A DNA stretch of 64,000 nt from Rhodoferax lacus (GCF_003415675.1 NZ_QFZK01000002.1:477873-541872); one strand, 5' to 3'. Counted from the first letter of the stretch, positions 27,007 to 36,329 are shown. The notes: generated from the sequence alone by a model not told the origin. Translations and numbers: made by a program.

Positions 27007-27773
27007 GCCTCTCCCTGTGGGCTGGTCGGGCACCGGGCCAGCAGCCAGCGCGCGATGCCGTTGAGGTCATGGGCCGATTGCGCCTGTGGCGCGTGGGCGC
27101 TGACGCAGTGGGCTGCCGCGAGTGCGGCGGGCACGCTTTCGTCATCGTGCAGCACATAGGGCGCCAGCAGTTGTGGCCACTGCTGTTGCAGGGTTTGCAG
27201 GGCCAGGCGCTGCGCGTCGCGGCGCGGATTGAAGCGCGTGGCCAGCAGGGCCAGGCCAGCGCTGGGCCGGGCCTGGTCCAGCAGGCGCTGCACCTGCGTT
27301 TGCAGCAGCGGCGCACGGGGCGTGGTGTCCAGGCAGACCACCACCAGGTCGGCGCAGCGCAGGGCCTGTGTGGCCAGTGCCTGTGGCCATTGGGGCGTGT
27401 CCAGCAGCACCAGGCTGTTGTCGTCCCAGGCGCAGGCTTGGAGCTGCGTGGACAGCCAGTGCGGGTCGTGCTGCAGGTTTTGTGGGGCGCTCTGCAGCGT
27501 GGGGCTGCCAAAGGGCAGAAAGCGCACCTGGGCCGAGTTCTCCAGTGCGGACTCGGCCCACCACTGGCCCTGCTCTACCCTCTGGGCCCAGCCGTCTGGT
27601 GCGGGGTGGGTTTGGCCCAGATGCAGGCCCAGGCTGTTTTGGGCGCACAGGTCCACTGCCATGCACGGGACACCGACGGCACTCCACAGGCTGGCCATGT
27701 TGGCCACCACGGTGGTCTGCCCGGTGCCACCCAGGGGCGAGACAAAGGCAATGCAGCGCAGGGCTTGGGTCAT
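27003..27773 (-). CDS. bcsQ: BcsQ (YhjQ), ParA/MinD-like cellulose biosynthesis ATPase
   Basis: A 256-residue SIMIBI-class protein linked in other bacteria to placing and assembling the cellulose machine. The start ATG at 27773 overlaps the bcsF stop by four bases. The deviant Walker A reads PLGGTGQTT: both lysines normally expected in KGGxGKT are missing. Escherichia coli BcsQ likewise lacks the P-loop lysine, so this is a family trait. VLLDTPQWPQAL is the Walker B region. The C-terminus is divergent. Confidence 0.88.
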   Translation of the reverse strand: MTQALRCIAFVSPLGGTGQTTVVANMASLWSAVGVPCMAVDLCAQNSLGLHLGQTHPAPDGWAQRVEQGQWWAESALENSAQVRFLPFGSPTLQSAPQNLQHDPHWLSTQLQACAWDDNSLVLLDTPQWPQALATQALRCADLVVVCLDTTPRAPLLQTQVQRLLDQARPSAGLALLATRFNPRRDAQRLALQTLQQQWPQLLAPYVLHDDESVPAALAAAHCVSAHAPQAQSAHDLNGIARWLLARCPTSPQGEA

Positions 27774-27970
27774 GTTGCTTCCTGGTCCGAAGCCGGGGAC
27801 AGTGCTTGCGCAGGGGATGGGGCGCGCTGCGCTGCTGGCACATAGGGCCGCAGGTAGTGCCAGCGCGTGCGGCCCAGACCGCTGCGCGGCGCCAGCCAGC
27901 GCAGCAAACGCCGCAGCGGCCATGCCAGCAGCAGGCCCAGCAGCACATAGCCCAGGAGTTCAAGCAGCAT
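27770..27970 (-). CDS. bcsF: BcsF, small membrane protein of the cellulose complex
   Basis: A 66-residue protein with one hydrophobic helix at residues 2-18 (LLELLGYVLLGLLLAWP) followed by a basic stretch (LRRLLRWLAPRS) and a Pro/Ala-rich tail. Size, topology and position between bcsE and bcsQ match BcsF, which anchors BcsE to the membrane in enterobacteria. Its ATG overlaps the end of bcsE by 11 bases and its stop overlaps the bcsQ ATG by four, so it fits exactly into the coupled operon. It is easily missed because of its length and the overlaps. Identification rests on position and topology more than residue identity. Confidence 0.78.
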   Translation of the reverse strand: MLLELLGYVLLGLLLAWPLRRLLRWLAPRSGLGRTRWHYLRPYVPAAQRAPSPAQALSPASDQEAT

Positions 27971-29747
27971 GGGGTGTTCCTTCGGTCTCGGACACGCGGC
28001 GTGCCAGTGGGCGGGCTTGCACGGTGGGTGTGGGTGCGGCACCTGCGATGGCCGGGCGATCCGGTGTATCCGGCACCGGCTGAATGCCAGGTGCCGCGCC
28101 AACGGCCTTTGGCTGGCTGGTCGCGGGCAGGCTGGCTGCGGCTTGCAAGGGTTGGCTTGCGCGTTCACTGCGGTAGCGGCTGTAGTCGGGCACACCCAGG
28201 CGTGCCGCTTCGCGCAGTGCGCGCAAGGCGGTGCGCATGCCGTCCACCGAGGTGTAGAGGGTCTGTGCGGCAAACAGCTCGCTGGGCGCAATCGAGAACA
28301 GGCGCGCCAGTGCCGGGTCCACATCGGTCTCGGCGCAGGCGAACATGAACACGTACAGCGCGTTCTGGTCGGCACTCAGCACGTCACCATCGCGCAGGGC
28401 CAGGCTGGCCTGTATGGCATCCAGATGGGCCACATGGGTCTGCATGGTCAGGCGCAAAAAACTGTGTGGCAGACCGGCGCTGTGGGTACGGGTCAGCATG
28501 GCTTCCACGCTGTCACAGAACGCCAGCATCGGCAGGTAGCCGCGCTGGGCGTCGGGCATGAAGTCGGCGCGTGCGCTCTCGAAGTCGGGCGCGATGGCGC
28601 GTGCAAAAGTCTGGTCGTGCAGCTCGTGCAGCAGCCGTTGCAGCCGGGCAAAGCCGACTTCCCGGTAGACCACCGTATTGGCGCCCAGGTGCAGCAGGGC
28701 CTGCTCCAGGTTGGCGCGCAGTTTGTCCTGGGTTTCATGCACCACGATCTTGAGGGCGCGGCCGTGCTGGCTGCGCAAGCGGTGCACCAGGCGCAGCAGC
28801 TCTTCCTGTTGGCCAGAAGGCCCGGAGTGCAGCAGCACGGTGGCAGCAATCGCGTCCTGTGCGGCAAGCTGCACATCGGCCAGGGTGTCTACCACCTGCC
28901 AATCCGCGGGCGCGGCGCGCTGTCCGGCCAGGGCCGCGCGCGTGGCGATCACGGTGTATTGGTCGGGGGCTTCGACCAGGCGTGCCAGCTGCCCATGCAT
29001 CTGGCTGCCGTCGAACGCGAGGCGCTGGGTGGCAGCATCTTGCGTCAGCCCCAGGCGCACTTCATACAGCGGGCCCTGGCTGCCATTCCAGCGTTCCACC
29101 AACAGCAGGGGGTGCTGGGCCTGGCTGCCCATCAGGGCTACGTGCTCAAACACCGCAGCCAGGCTGCGCAAGGGGCCCAGCACCTGCTCGACACTGTCCC
29201 AGGCGTTGAAGGCAAACACCACCGGGCGCGTGCGTGTGCGGCACCAGCGTCCCATCTGCAGGCCCCATTGCTGCACCTGGGCCACGCTGTGCCCCAGGTG
29301 AGCGCGCGGTGAGGCCAGCACCAGCAGGGCATGACGGGGCGAGAGCCCGGCCTGTTCCAGTTCTTCCAGAACGGCCTGCATGCCAGCGCGGCGCTGGGTT
29401 ATGTCAGCAGCCATCAGCCAGACGGTCAGCCGCCCCTGTGTGCAGGCCAGCGCCAGGGCAGGGTGCAGCAGCAGCGGGTCGGCAGCGGCTTCGTTTTCTG
29501 CCAGCAGGACTACGGGGCCGTGTTGCAGCATGTCCTGCAGCAGCGCTTGCGCCCACTGCAGGTCAGGTGCGCGGTTTTGCCACGCCAAGGCCACTGGCGT
29601 GCCCACCGGCAGGTGGCCCAGGCCCTGGGGCAAGGCATCCAGCCCCAGGCCGCAGGCTGCAGCAGCCGGGGGTGTGCGCTGGAGCAGGCTGCGCAGGGCC
29701 TGTGGCAGCAGGCGCCAGAGCGATGAATGGGGCAGGGCGGTGTGCAT
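27960..29747 (-). CDS. bcsE: BcsE, c-di-GMP-binding (GIL domain) cellulose regulator
   Basis: A 595-residue cytoplasmic protein. Residues 1-220 contain the RecA-like degenerate NTPase region of BcsE (PVVLLAENEAAADP, VVFAFNAWDS). The C-terminal GIL domain holds the c-di-GMP I-site R452-D-G-D455 in LALRDGDVLSADQNALYVF. The last ~80 residues are Pro/Ala-rich and probably disordered. BcsE boosts cellulose production in response to c-di-GMP and is a marker of the E. coli-type cellulose system. It starts 2 bases after the bcsC stop and overlaps bcsF at its end. Confidence 0.9.
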   Translation of the reverse strand: MHTALPHSSLWRLLPQALRSLLQRTPPAAAACGLGLDALPQGLGHLPVGTPVALAWQNRAPDLQWAQALLQDMLQHGPVVLLAENEAAADPLLLHPALALACTQGRLTVWLMAADITQRRAGMQAVLEELEQAGLSPRHALLVLASPRAHLGHSVAQVQQWGLQMGRWCRTRTRPVVFAFNAWDSVEQVLGPLRSLAAVFEHVALMGSQAQHPLLLVERWNGSQGPLYEVRLGLTQDAATQRLAFDGSQMHGQLARLVEAPDQYTVIATRAALAGQRAAPADWQVVDTLADVQLAAQDAIAATVLLHSGPSGQQEELLRLVHRLRSQHGRALKIVVHETQDKLRANLEQALLHLGANTVVYREVGFARLQRLLHELHDQTFARAIAPDFESARADFMPDAQRGYLPMLAFCDSVEAMLTRTHSAGLPHSFLRLTMQTHVAHLDAIQASLALRDGDVLSADQNALYVFMFACAETDVDPALARLFSIAPSELFAAQTLYTSVDGMRTALRALREAARLGVPDYSRYRSERASQPLQAAASLPATSQPKAVGAAPGIQPVPDTPDRPAIAGAAPTPTVQARPLARRVSETEGTPHAA

Positions 29748-29749
29748 GG

Positions 29750-32173
29750 CTAAAACTGTGAATACGCCTGAACCGGCCGCGGGCGTTGCACGGTGGTCTG
29801 GCGCACCGGGTCGAAGGCGTAGCGGGCGTAGAACAGCAGGTTCAAGGGGGTGTAGTAGTCGGACACCTCGTGCTCCAACCTGCCACCAATGGCCAGGTGG
29901 GGCGTGACCTGGTATTCGGCCGCGCCACTGACCGACCAGCCGGTGCCGGTGCTGCTGCTGGCGTCGTAGCGCGGGTTGCCTGCGCGCTGCTGCATGGCCG
30001 CATCACCCGGGTAGTAATCGGTGGCGTTGCTGGAGCTGCTGGAGGCCGACACCGAGGCTTTTACCAGCCAGCGCAAGGGGCCCGTGTGGCCACTCCATTC
30101 CACGGGGAATGCCAGCGTCACGTTGCGCTGTGGGCTGTAGTAGCCGCCATGCCCCCAGGTGTAGCCGGAGAGGTCTTTGTCGTGCTGCAGGCCCGAGAGT
30201 GCCACGCCGATGTTGACGGTTTGCTCCGCACTGCGCCAGACATCGCGGTCGGCTGCCAGGCGCCATTTCAGGCGGCTGTTGTCGGCCACGTTGAGCCCCG
30301 TCAGCATGGCCAGGCTGGCGCTGGCCGATGTGCTGAATGGCCCCAGTTCGGTGGACACGCGCCCACCCACACCGGTGGCCACCACGCCGCCCCAGACGGC
30401 CCCGGTCTGCGGGTCCTGGGTGCCTGCATACGACAGCAGCGTGCCAGTCAGGGGACGGCGCGACAGCTCGGCGCTGTAGGCAACATTGCCGATGTCGCCG
30501 CCATAGCGCAGTCCGCCCACCCAGTTGCGCACCGCAAAGCCTACGCCCGTTTCGCCCAGGTCCCAGCGCAAGTCTTCACCCACATAGCCCAGGCCCACAT
30601 TGACCCCATCGGCCCGTTGCGCCAGGCCGCGGGTGATCAGCTCGGTGCCAGGCTGGGCAAAGGCATCGCCCCCGGCATAGCTGCCAGCGTCCAGTTGCAC
30701 CTGGTCAGCATGAATGAACAGATTGCCGTCATAGCCCCAAGGCAGCCAGGCGACGACGGGGCGCTCCCAGCCGCGCAGGCTGCCCAGGCCTTCGGTGGAA
30801 TTCTTCTCCAGCGTTTCCTGGCCGACTTCTACCCAGGCCTGGCGGCGGGCTTCGATGGCACGGATGTCGCGCTCCAGTGCGTCTTGCGCGTCTGCTGTGC
30901 TTGGGCTACCCGCCTGCACCGATGCCAGCGCGTTTTGCCGTGCCTGTTGGAACAGGCCCAGGGCCTCGCCATAGCGGCCTTCGCTGCGCTTCTGGCGTGC
31001 GCTTTGCAGCAGGGTGTTGCTTGCTTGCGCCCGCAAGGCCACATTGAGCCGCTGCTCCAGTGCCTGCATGCCCGCGCTGCGTTCGGCTACCGGAATGCGC
31101 TGCAGGTCGGCCAGTGCGGCCGCATCGTCATCCAGGGATGCCAGCAGCAGGGCGTGGGCATAGCGCATGTCGGTGTCGGCGGGCGCACGGGCCACACCCT
31201 CATCCGACACGCTGCGTGCCTGCTCGGGCAACTGCAAGCGTGCGTACAAGCGGGCCAGGTCATAGCGCAGCCAGGCGTCGTCGGGGGTTTCCTGCAGGGC
31301 TTGCTCCAGCAGGCGCAGCGCCGGGCTCAGGCGTTCGGCTTTGAGCTCCCCATCGGCCTGGGCCCGCAGGCTGTCGGCGCGCGCTGCGGCCAGGGCGGAC
31401 GCGGATGCTGGGGCTGCTTCGGGTGTAGCTGGTACTTCGGGTGCTGCGGGTGCAAGGGGTGCCGGTTGTAGGGCCGACTCGGCCTGCTGCGCGGTGACCA
31501 CTTCGGGCCGGAGCGCCAAGGCCAACGCGGCTGGGGTGATCGGCGCGCGCGCGGACGCTGACGATGACGTTGGCGCGGTCTTGGCAGCCGCTTTGGTTGC
31601 GGTGCTCCTGGTATCAAGCAGTGGGCGCGTCAACGCGGGTGTCTGTGCCACCTGCGGGGAGCCCTTGGCACCACGGCCGGTGATGCGGGCAATTTCCTGC
31701 CCCAAGGCACCGTAGCGTGGCGGTCCAGCGGGAAACAGTTCGAGCGCCAGCACGGCGGCGTCTGCGGTGCGCCCGGCGCGGGCCATCAGGCGCATGCGGG
31801 CCAGCTTCTCACGTTGCAGGGTGTAGATCTGGACCAACTGCTCCAGTTCACGGGTAGCGGGGTGCAGGGGCTGGCGCGTTTGCAGGGTGGCCAGAATTTT
31901 ACGGGCCTCATCCAACTTGTTTTCGCGCAGTGCCAGGTCACCCAGAAAGGCCAGCCCTTCGGGAGAGTCGGGCTCCATGGCCAGCAGTTTGTCCAGCTTT
32001 TGGCGGGCAATGTCGGTGCGATTCTTGTCGCTCCAGCGCTGCGCACTGCCCAGCAGCTCGGCGCGCAGCGCAGTGGGCGCCCCATCGGCCCATGACCACT
32101 GAGAATGTGCGGCCAGCAACAGGCAGGCCAGGCTCAGCTTGCCAATGGGTTTGTGTGCCTGTGCCGGGTTCAT
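29750..32173 (-). CDS. bcsC: BcsC, cellulose export porin with TPR scaffold (short form)
   Basis: An 807-residue outer-membrane exporter: signal peptide (LSLACLLLAAHSQWSWA), TPR-like helical repeats at about 35-150 and 270-450, an Ala/Pro/Ser-rich segment at about 175-265, and a C-terminal beta-barrel from about 470 ending in AYSQF with terminal Phe. E. coli BcsC is about 1,150 residues, so the periplasmic TPR scaffold here is several repeats shorter and interrupted by a disordered-looking linker. Its ATG overlaps the bcsZ stop by four bases. Confidence 0.9.
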   Translation of the reverse strand: MNPAQAHKPIGKLSLACLLLAAHSQWSWADGAPTALRAELLGSAQRWSDKNRTDIARQKLDKLLAMEPDSPEGLAFLGDLALRENKLDEARKILATLQTRQPLHPATRELEQLVQIYTLQREKLARMRLMARAGRTADAAVLALELFPAGPPRYGALGQEIARITGRGAKGSPQVAQTPALTRPLLDTRSTATKAAAKTAPTSSSASARAPITPAALALALRPEVVTAQQAESALQPAPLAPAAPEVPATPEAAPASASALAAARADSLRAQADGELKAERLSPALRLLEQALQETPDDAWLRYDLARLYARLQLPEQARSVSDEGVARAPADTDMRYAHALLLASLDDDAAALADLQRIPVAERSAGMQALEQRLNVALRAQASNTLLQSARQKRSEGRYGEALGLFQQARQNALASVQAGSPSTADAQDALERDIRAIEARRQAWVEVGQETLEKNSTEGLGSLRGWERPVVAWLPWGYDGNLFIHADQVQLDAGSYAGGDAFAQPGTELITRGLAQRADGVNVGLGYVGEDLRWDLGETGVGFAVRNWVGGLRYGGDIGNVAYSAELSRRPLTGTLLSYAGTQDPQTGAVWGGVVATGVGGRVSTELGPFSTSASASLAMLTGLNVADNSRLKWRLAADRDVWRSAEQTVNIGVALSGLQHDKDLSGYTWGHGGYYSPQRNVTLAFPVEWSGHTGPLRWLVKASVSASSSSSNATDYYPGDAAMQQRAGNPRYDASSSTGTGWSVSGAAEYQVTPHLAIGGRLEHEVSDYYTPLNLLFYARYAFDPVRQTTVQRPRPVQAYSQF

Positions 32174-33336
32174 GGCTGGCTCCAGCGTGGCAGCAGGCTG
32201 CCATCGGCGGCGTAGCGGTAGTAGCCGTCCATCCAGCCCAGGGCAAACAGCGTCAGTGCCTGCTCGTAGTAGGCGTCGGGCTGCGGGGGCAGGCCCTTGA
32301 GCCTTGCCCGTTGCGATTGCAGGGCCGCAGTGTCCTGTTGGGCCTGCAAGAAAGGCAGCAGCGCAGCTGAAAAGCCGGGCGGACCAGCACGCTTGGCCTG
32401 CCCGCTCAGGATGTCTATGGATTCCGGTGGCTCGCCGGTTTCACGCACATGGCGGGCCATGGGCTGCAGGGCCTTGAGCAGCTCGGTCCGCCCGGGTGCG
32501 TCCGCATGCAATGTGCCAGCCCACAGGTACACGCGGATGGCGTTGTAGCTGCCCTGGCTTGTATCGGCGTCTTCGCCATCAGCAACAAAGCCGGAACCTG
32601 CTGCATAAACCGTCCAGTCGGCGGCAAAGCCTTTGGGGGCTGAGGCCAGGGTGAGCTTTTGGGCACTTGCTGCCAGCGCCTTCCAGGCAGCGGCCGGTTC
32701 GGCATGGCGGGTGAGCCATTGCATGAGCTGTGGCGGGCAATAGCTGGCGTTGAGCCGCCAGCGGCCCTGGCCCAGCGCAAAGCCCTGGGGGCCGGGTAGA
32801 AGCGTCAGGCCCAAGCCCGGCAGCTCCGCTGTTTCTTCGCGCAACACGCGCGCGCTGACCAGGCGCGACAGCGCGCTGTAGCGGCGCTCATTCCACAGCC
32901 GACCAGCTTCGCCCAAAGCGTAGGCCAGCCAGAGATCGGCATCCGAGGCCGGGTTGCGGTCCAGCACGCCCCACGCACCGTGGTCTTGCCGACCCCACTG
33001 CCAGGCTGGCAAATGCGCGGACAGGTCACCCTGGCACAGGTTGTCTTCGGTCCAGCGCAGCAGGCGCTCAAAACCATAGCGGTCGTTGGAGACCAGGGCA
33101 AAGAACAGGGCGTAGGCCTGGGCCTCCGAGACGGTGTGGCTGCGCTCGCTGTTGCTGTCCACCACGCGGCCATCGGCGCTTACGAACTGGCGCGCGAAGG
33201 TGTTCCAGGCTGGCCAGGTGCCAGTGGAGATGGCCGTGGGTGAAGTGGCATGGGCCCGGCCGTGCAGGCCCATCAGGCCGGCACTGCAGCAGACCAGGGC
33301 GCCCATGGCGTGGCGGCGCTGCATGGCAGGTCTCAT
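32170..33336 (-). CDS. bcsZ: BcsZ, periplasmic GH8 endoglucanase
   Basis: A 388-residue family 8 cellulase that trims or edits cellulose during export. After a signal region (HAMGALVCCSAGLMGLHGRAHA) the mature chain shows TVSEAQAYALFFALVSNDR with the general-acid Glu, RNPASDADLWLAYAL with a conserved Asp, and GSYNAIRVYLWAG. Length agrees with BcsZ (about 370). It overlaps bcsB upstream and bcsC downstream by four bases each. An alternative ATG four codons in (MQRRHAM) is possible. Confidence 0.93.
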   Translation of the reverse strand: MRPAMQRRHAMGALVCCSAGLMGLHGRAHATSPTAISTGTWPAWNTFARQFVSADGRVVDSNSERSHTVSEAQAYALFFALVSNDRYGFERLLRWTEDNLCQGDLSAHLPAWQWGRQDHGAWGVLDRNPASDADLWLAYALGEAGRLWNERRYSALSRLVSARVLREETAELPGLGLTLLPGPQGFALGQGRWRLNASYCPPQLMQWLTRHAEPAAAWKALAASAQKLTLASAPKGFAADWTVYAAGSGFVADGEDADTSQGSYNAIRVYLWAGTLHADAPGRTELLKALQPMARHVRETGEPPESIDILSGQAKRAGPPGFSAALLPFLQAQQDTAALQSQRARLKGLPPQPDAYYEQALTLFALGWMDGYYRYAADGSLLPRWSQP

Positions 33337-35675
33337 GCCTGTGGGTTAAGGCGCCGCCGCGCCATGGAACGCAGGCCGACGAACACGATAAAGCTCAGCA
33401 GCAAGCCGGTGGCAATGCCCACCAGGGCCAGCAGCGTGGGGTGGCTGTGCAGGGCAAACCAGAGCTTGCGCCACCAGGGCAGGTCACCCACGTAATACAC
33501 CGGGTTGATGCGAAAGCTCTCCACGGCGTCTGCGCGCAGCAGGCTGAGGTCACCGCGCATGGACTGCACCTTGGCCGGGTCGGTCAGGGCATTGGCAATG
33601 GTTTGCAGGCTGGCCGTGTCGGTGGCGGTCAGGACCACCACCGTGCGATCGGCGTCCAGCGGAGACTGCAGTCCGGCAATGGCGGCCAGTGGCCCTTTGC
33701 CTTCCAGAATGGCCTTGCCACCTGCGGAAGCCAGGCGCCTTTCGTTGTCGATGCTGAAGAAGTCCATCACATTGCCCAGCGCGCGGTCCAGGGGGCGGAT
33801 GGAGCGCGTGCCCTTGTCGATCAGGGCTGGCAGGTTGTGGCCCCACCGGGCCAGCAGGCCGTCGCTGTCGGCGTGCGCCACCACCAGCAGGTCGGTGCCC
33901 CGGGCCTGCTCCCAGTCAGCGGCCTTCAACAGCTTGAAACGCGTGCCTGCCAGGCCGGTGCTGGCACCCAGACGGCCCAAGGCGGTGAGATACAGCTCCA
34001 CATCCGCCACCGTGGTGTCGTTGGGCAGGATGACCGAGGTTTGTGCCAGGTCTGCGTATTTGGTAAACGGGAAGCCGCTGTTGCCATAGGCGGCCATGCT
34101 GGGCATGGCCAGGTAGTGGTAGAAGCCGGTGAGGTCGATGGTGGACTGCGGGTCCACGGCGGCGCGCATTTCGGGCGGCTGCACGGTGCGGCAGCGGCCC
34201 AGGTCGGTGGGCGGAATCTGGAAGGCGAATTGCAGCTGGTTGTCACCGCCGATCAGGAAGGCCGGAATTTTGTAATCCGTCTTGGCTTGCACGCTGCTGT
34301 CATCGAACAAGGGCAGCAAGATGTTGCTGGCCACGGTGTTGGCGTCTTCGCTGGAGGCCAGCGCATACGATTTGATGAACTGGTCGTTGATCGACAGGTC
34401 CAGCGTACCTTGGTTGGACAGGACGGTGGGCGTGTAACGGTACTGCAGGTTCATGGGCACGCCCCCGGCATTCCAGGTGAAGAGATCGGGCGCCATCTGG
34501 GTGTTGACGCGGATGACGTCGTTGAGCACCGTTCCGCGAATCTGCAGGTCGGCCGCGTTGGGCACCAGTTCGCCCAGTTGCACCGGACGCTTGGTGCTGA
34601 TCCAGCGCGGAGCGTCATAGGCTTCGCGCGGCGCGGTCGGCTCCAGCAGGTTCACCGCCATGCTGTCGCCGCTGAGGGCAGCGCGTCCGCTGGCCAGCAC
34701 CTCGGCGGCTTGCTGTACCTGGGCATCGTCCTGGCCCAGCACCAGCAGGAGCTTGGCGCCGGGCAGGGTCGGGTGGGCCAGCATGGTCAGCGTGGGTTTG
34801 CTGACCGGGGGCAGGTCTTTCAGGAAGGCTGGACGGTTCTGGTTGCTGGCCAGGACGATGGCGTGGCGGTCCGGCAGGCTGTTCTCCACCACCTGGAAGC
34901 GGGTGCCGCGGTAAGACGACAGCATGCCCATCCAGGTGGCCACCGAGCCTGCCGCCTTGAGCAGTCCGGTGGACGGGTGGGCGCCGTAGACAAACTGCAA
35001 CTGGAGTTGCCGGTTGTCACGCGGGTCGAAGAAGGGCGCGGGCAGCAGGGCCAGATCGCTCTTGAGTGGCAATTGGCGCAGGCCCAGGTCCAGGTAGCTG
35101 TCGTTGCTGATGCTGGCCCACAGGCTGGTGTGGTTGGGGGCTTCGCACTCCAGCGTGTAGTGGCCTATGAGCTGAAAGCGCAGGCGGTTGAAGTCGGCAA
35201 AGTAGCGCGGGTCAATCGCAAGATCAGCAGACTGCTGCGCGCCCAGCTTGTCTTTTTCCACGGCCACGGTTTGCAGCACTTCGTCGTTGAAATAGACCTT
35301 GAGGTGGGACACGCCCGGCAACAGGGCCGGTGACAGGGTAAAGATCAGGTGCAGGCGCGCAGATTCCACCACTTCGTCCAGCCGCACCCCCATGCCGGCG
35401 CTGGCGCTGCCTTCAATGCCACGCAGGGAGAGGGGCCGCGAAATGCCCATGGCCTTGAGGCTGATGCGCTGCTGGCGCAAGGGCAACTGGTTTAGGGCGG
35501 CTTTGGTAGAGAGGGCGGCGGCGGGGATGGCGCTTGGTGCAGCAGACAGGGCGACAGGGCGGGGTTTGCCAAGGGGCGTCAAGTGGCTTTGAGCCAATGC
35601 GTGCGGCATGGAGGTGAGGCACGCGCACAAAACGGCCATTCCAACCCGCGCAAATCTGTTCTTCGTGTCTTGCAT
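33333..35675 (-). CDS. bcsB: BcsB, periplasmic cellulose synthase subunit
   Basis: A 780-residue periplasmic protein anchored by a C-terminal transmembrane helix (PTLLALVGIATGLLLSFIVF), which contacts BcsA in the inner membrane and guides the polymer outward. The N-terminal signal peptide is AVLCACLTSMPHALA. Regions such as LHLIFTLSPALLPGVSHLKVYFND and GSVATWMGMLSSYRGTRF are typical of BcsB. It is the first gene of the leftward operon, unlike many bacteria where bcsA comes first. The ATG at 35675 has only a weak AAGATAA-like site in front. Confidence 0.93.
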   Translation of the reverse strand: MQDTKNRFARVGMAVLCACLTSMPHALAQSHLTPLGKPRPVALSAAPSAIPAAALSTKAALNQLPLRQQRISLKAMGISRPLSLRGIEGSASAGMGVRLDEVVESARLHLIFTLSPALLPGVSHLKVYFNDEVLQTVAVEKDKLGAQQSADLAIDPRYFADFNRLRFQLIGHYTLECEAPNHTSLWASISNDSYLDLGLRQLPLKSDLALLPAPFFDPRDNRQLQLQFVYGAHPSTGLLKAAGSVATWMGMLSSYRGTRFQVVENSLPDRHAIVLASNQNRPAFLKDLPPVSKPTLTMLAHPTLPGAKLLLVLGQDDAQVQQAAEVLASGRAALSGDSMAVNLLEPTAPREAYDAPRWISTKRPVQLGELVPNAADLQIRGTVLNDVIRVNTQMAPDLFTWNAGGVPMNLQYRYTPTVLSNQGTLDLSINDQFIKSYALASSEDANTVASNILLPLFDDSSVQAKTDYKIPAFLIGGDNQLQFAFQIPPTDLGRCRTVQPPEMRAAVDPQSTIDLTGFYHYLAMPSMAAYGNSGFPFTKYADLAQTSVILPNDTTVADVELYLTALGRLGASTGLAGTRFKLLKAADWEQARGTDLLVVAHADSDGLLARWGHNLPALIDKGTRSIRPLDRALGNVMDFFSIDNERRLASAGGKAILEGKGPLAAIAGLQSPLDADRTVVVLTATDTASLQTIANALTDPAKVQSMRGDLSLLRADAVESFRINPVYYVGDLPWWRKLWFALHSHPTLLALVGIATGLLLSFIVFVGLRSMARRRLNPQA

Positions 35676-35944
35676 TTTTTATCTTGTCTTGTGACCGCAA
35701 GGGTGTGCTTCCAAAAAGCGCCACGCAAGTTGCGAATCAGGAGATCGCTCCATATTTATCTAGTTGGACCCCTGTTTATATCAACATTTGCCTATTTATT
35801 TGAATTTAATTTGGATTAAAGATGAGCCGAAGGTGTTGCTTCTGGCACTTGGCAGGCATTCTGCAAAACATTGCGCATTTTCCGCTTTTCCATTTTTTTG
35901 GTCTATTCTGGGCGGCTGATCCATCCCGGAAGAAGGAGGTTTGC
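35676..35944. other. AT-rich intergenic region between bcsB and the ParB-fold gene
   Basis: About 270 bases between divergent genes, with a markedly AT-rich core (about 35745-35820). It must hold the promoter of the cellulose operon and that of the small gene at 35945, but no convincing -35/-10 pair, operator or riboswitch-like fold could be assigned by eye. The AAGGAGG sequence near 35933 is the ribosome-binding site of the rightward gene. Confidence 0.5.
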
Positions 35945-36322
35945 ATGTCCAAAGACACGGCAATTCAGGTGCGTTGGTTAGGCGATGTGGAAGAGCATGA
36001 CTACCCTGCGGCGGAGTCGTACCTGCATCTGTTGCATACCGAAGATGTTGCGCATGCCATAGTCCAGCGCCTGCGCGGGGCTTCGCTCAAGCAGTTCAAG
36101 GCCAAGGATATTTTTCGGGCTTCCCAACTGCCTTTGCTGGCCGCAGGCAATTCCCACGTGCAAAAGGACAGCAAGAAGATCAGTGACGGGGTGTTGTTGT
36201 CACCGCTGCTCTTGCTCAGGGATGAGGCGCAGGGGAGGGTGGTAATTGCTGACGGCTACCACCGGCTGTGCGCGGTTTATGCAGTGGATGAGGATGCGCT
36301 CATCCACTGCAAAATCGTCTGA
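35945..36322 (+). CDS. Small ParB/sulfiredoxin-fold-like protein of unknown function
   Basis: A 125-residue cytoplasmic protein with a strong AAGGAGG ribosome-binding site at 35933-35939, which decides the start. The C-terminal motif VVIADGYHRLCAVYAVDED resembles the GxxRxxA box of ParB-like nuclease or sulfiredoxin folds, and LKQFKAKDIFRAS may be a helix before it. It lacks a helix-turn-helix, so it is not a full partition protein. It faces the exported helical protein gene (7-base gap between stops). Function not recognised. Confidence 0.65.
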   Translation: MSKDTAIQVRWLGDVEEHDYPAAESYLHLLHTEDVAHAIVQRLRGASLKQFKAKDIFRASQLPLLAAGNSHVQKDSKKISDGVLLSPLLLLRDEAQGRVVIADGYHRLCAVYAVDEDALIHCKIV

Positions 36323-36329
36323 ATGTCAG

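Noticed and set aside
24625..27159. An 844-codon plus-strand open frame opposite bcsA
   Set aside because: bcsA is unmistakable on the other strand with all catalytic motifs; the antisense product is Gln/Gly/His-rich and has no recognisable fold.
27003..27773. Loss of the Walker A lysine in BcsQ as a sign of a dead gene
   Set aside because: The well-studied E. coli BcsQ also lacks this lysine, so it is a family feature and not decay.
35676..35944. Possible c-di-GMP riboswitch upstream of bcsB
   Set aside because: The AT-rich leader shows no conserved riboswitch core or stable multi-stem fold by eye.
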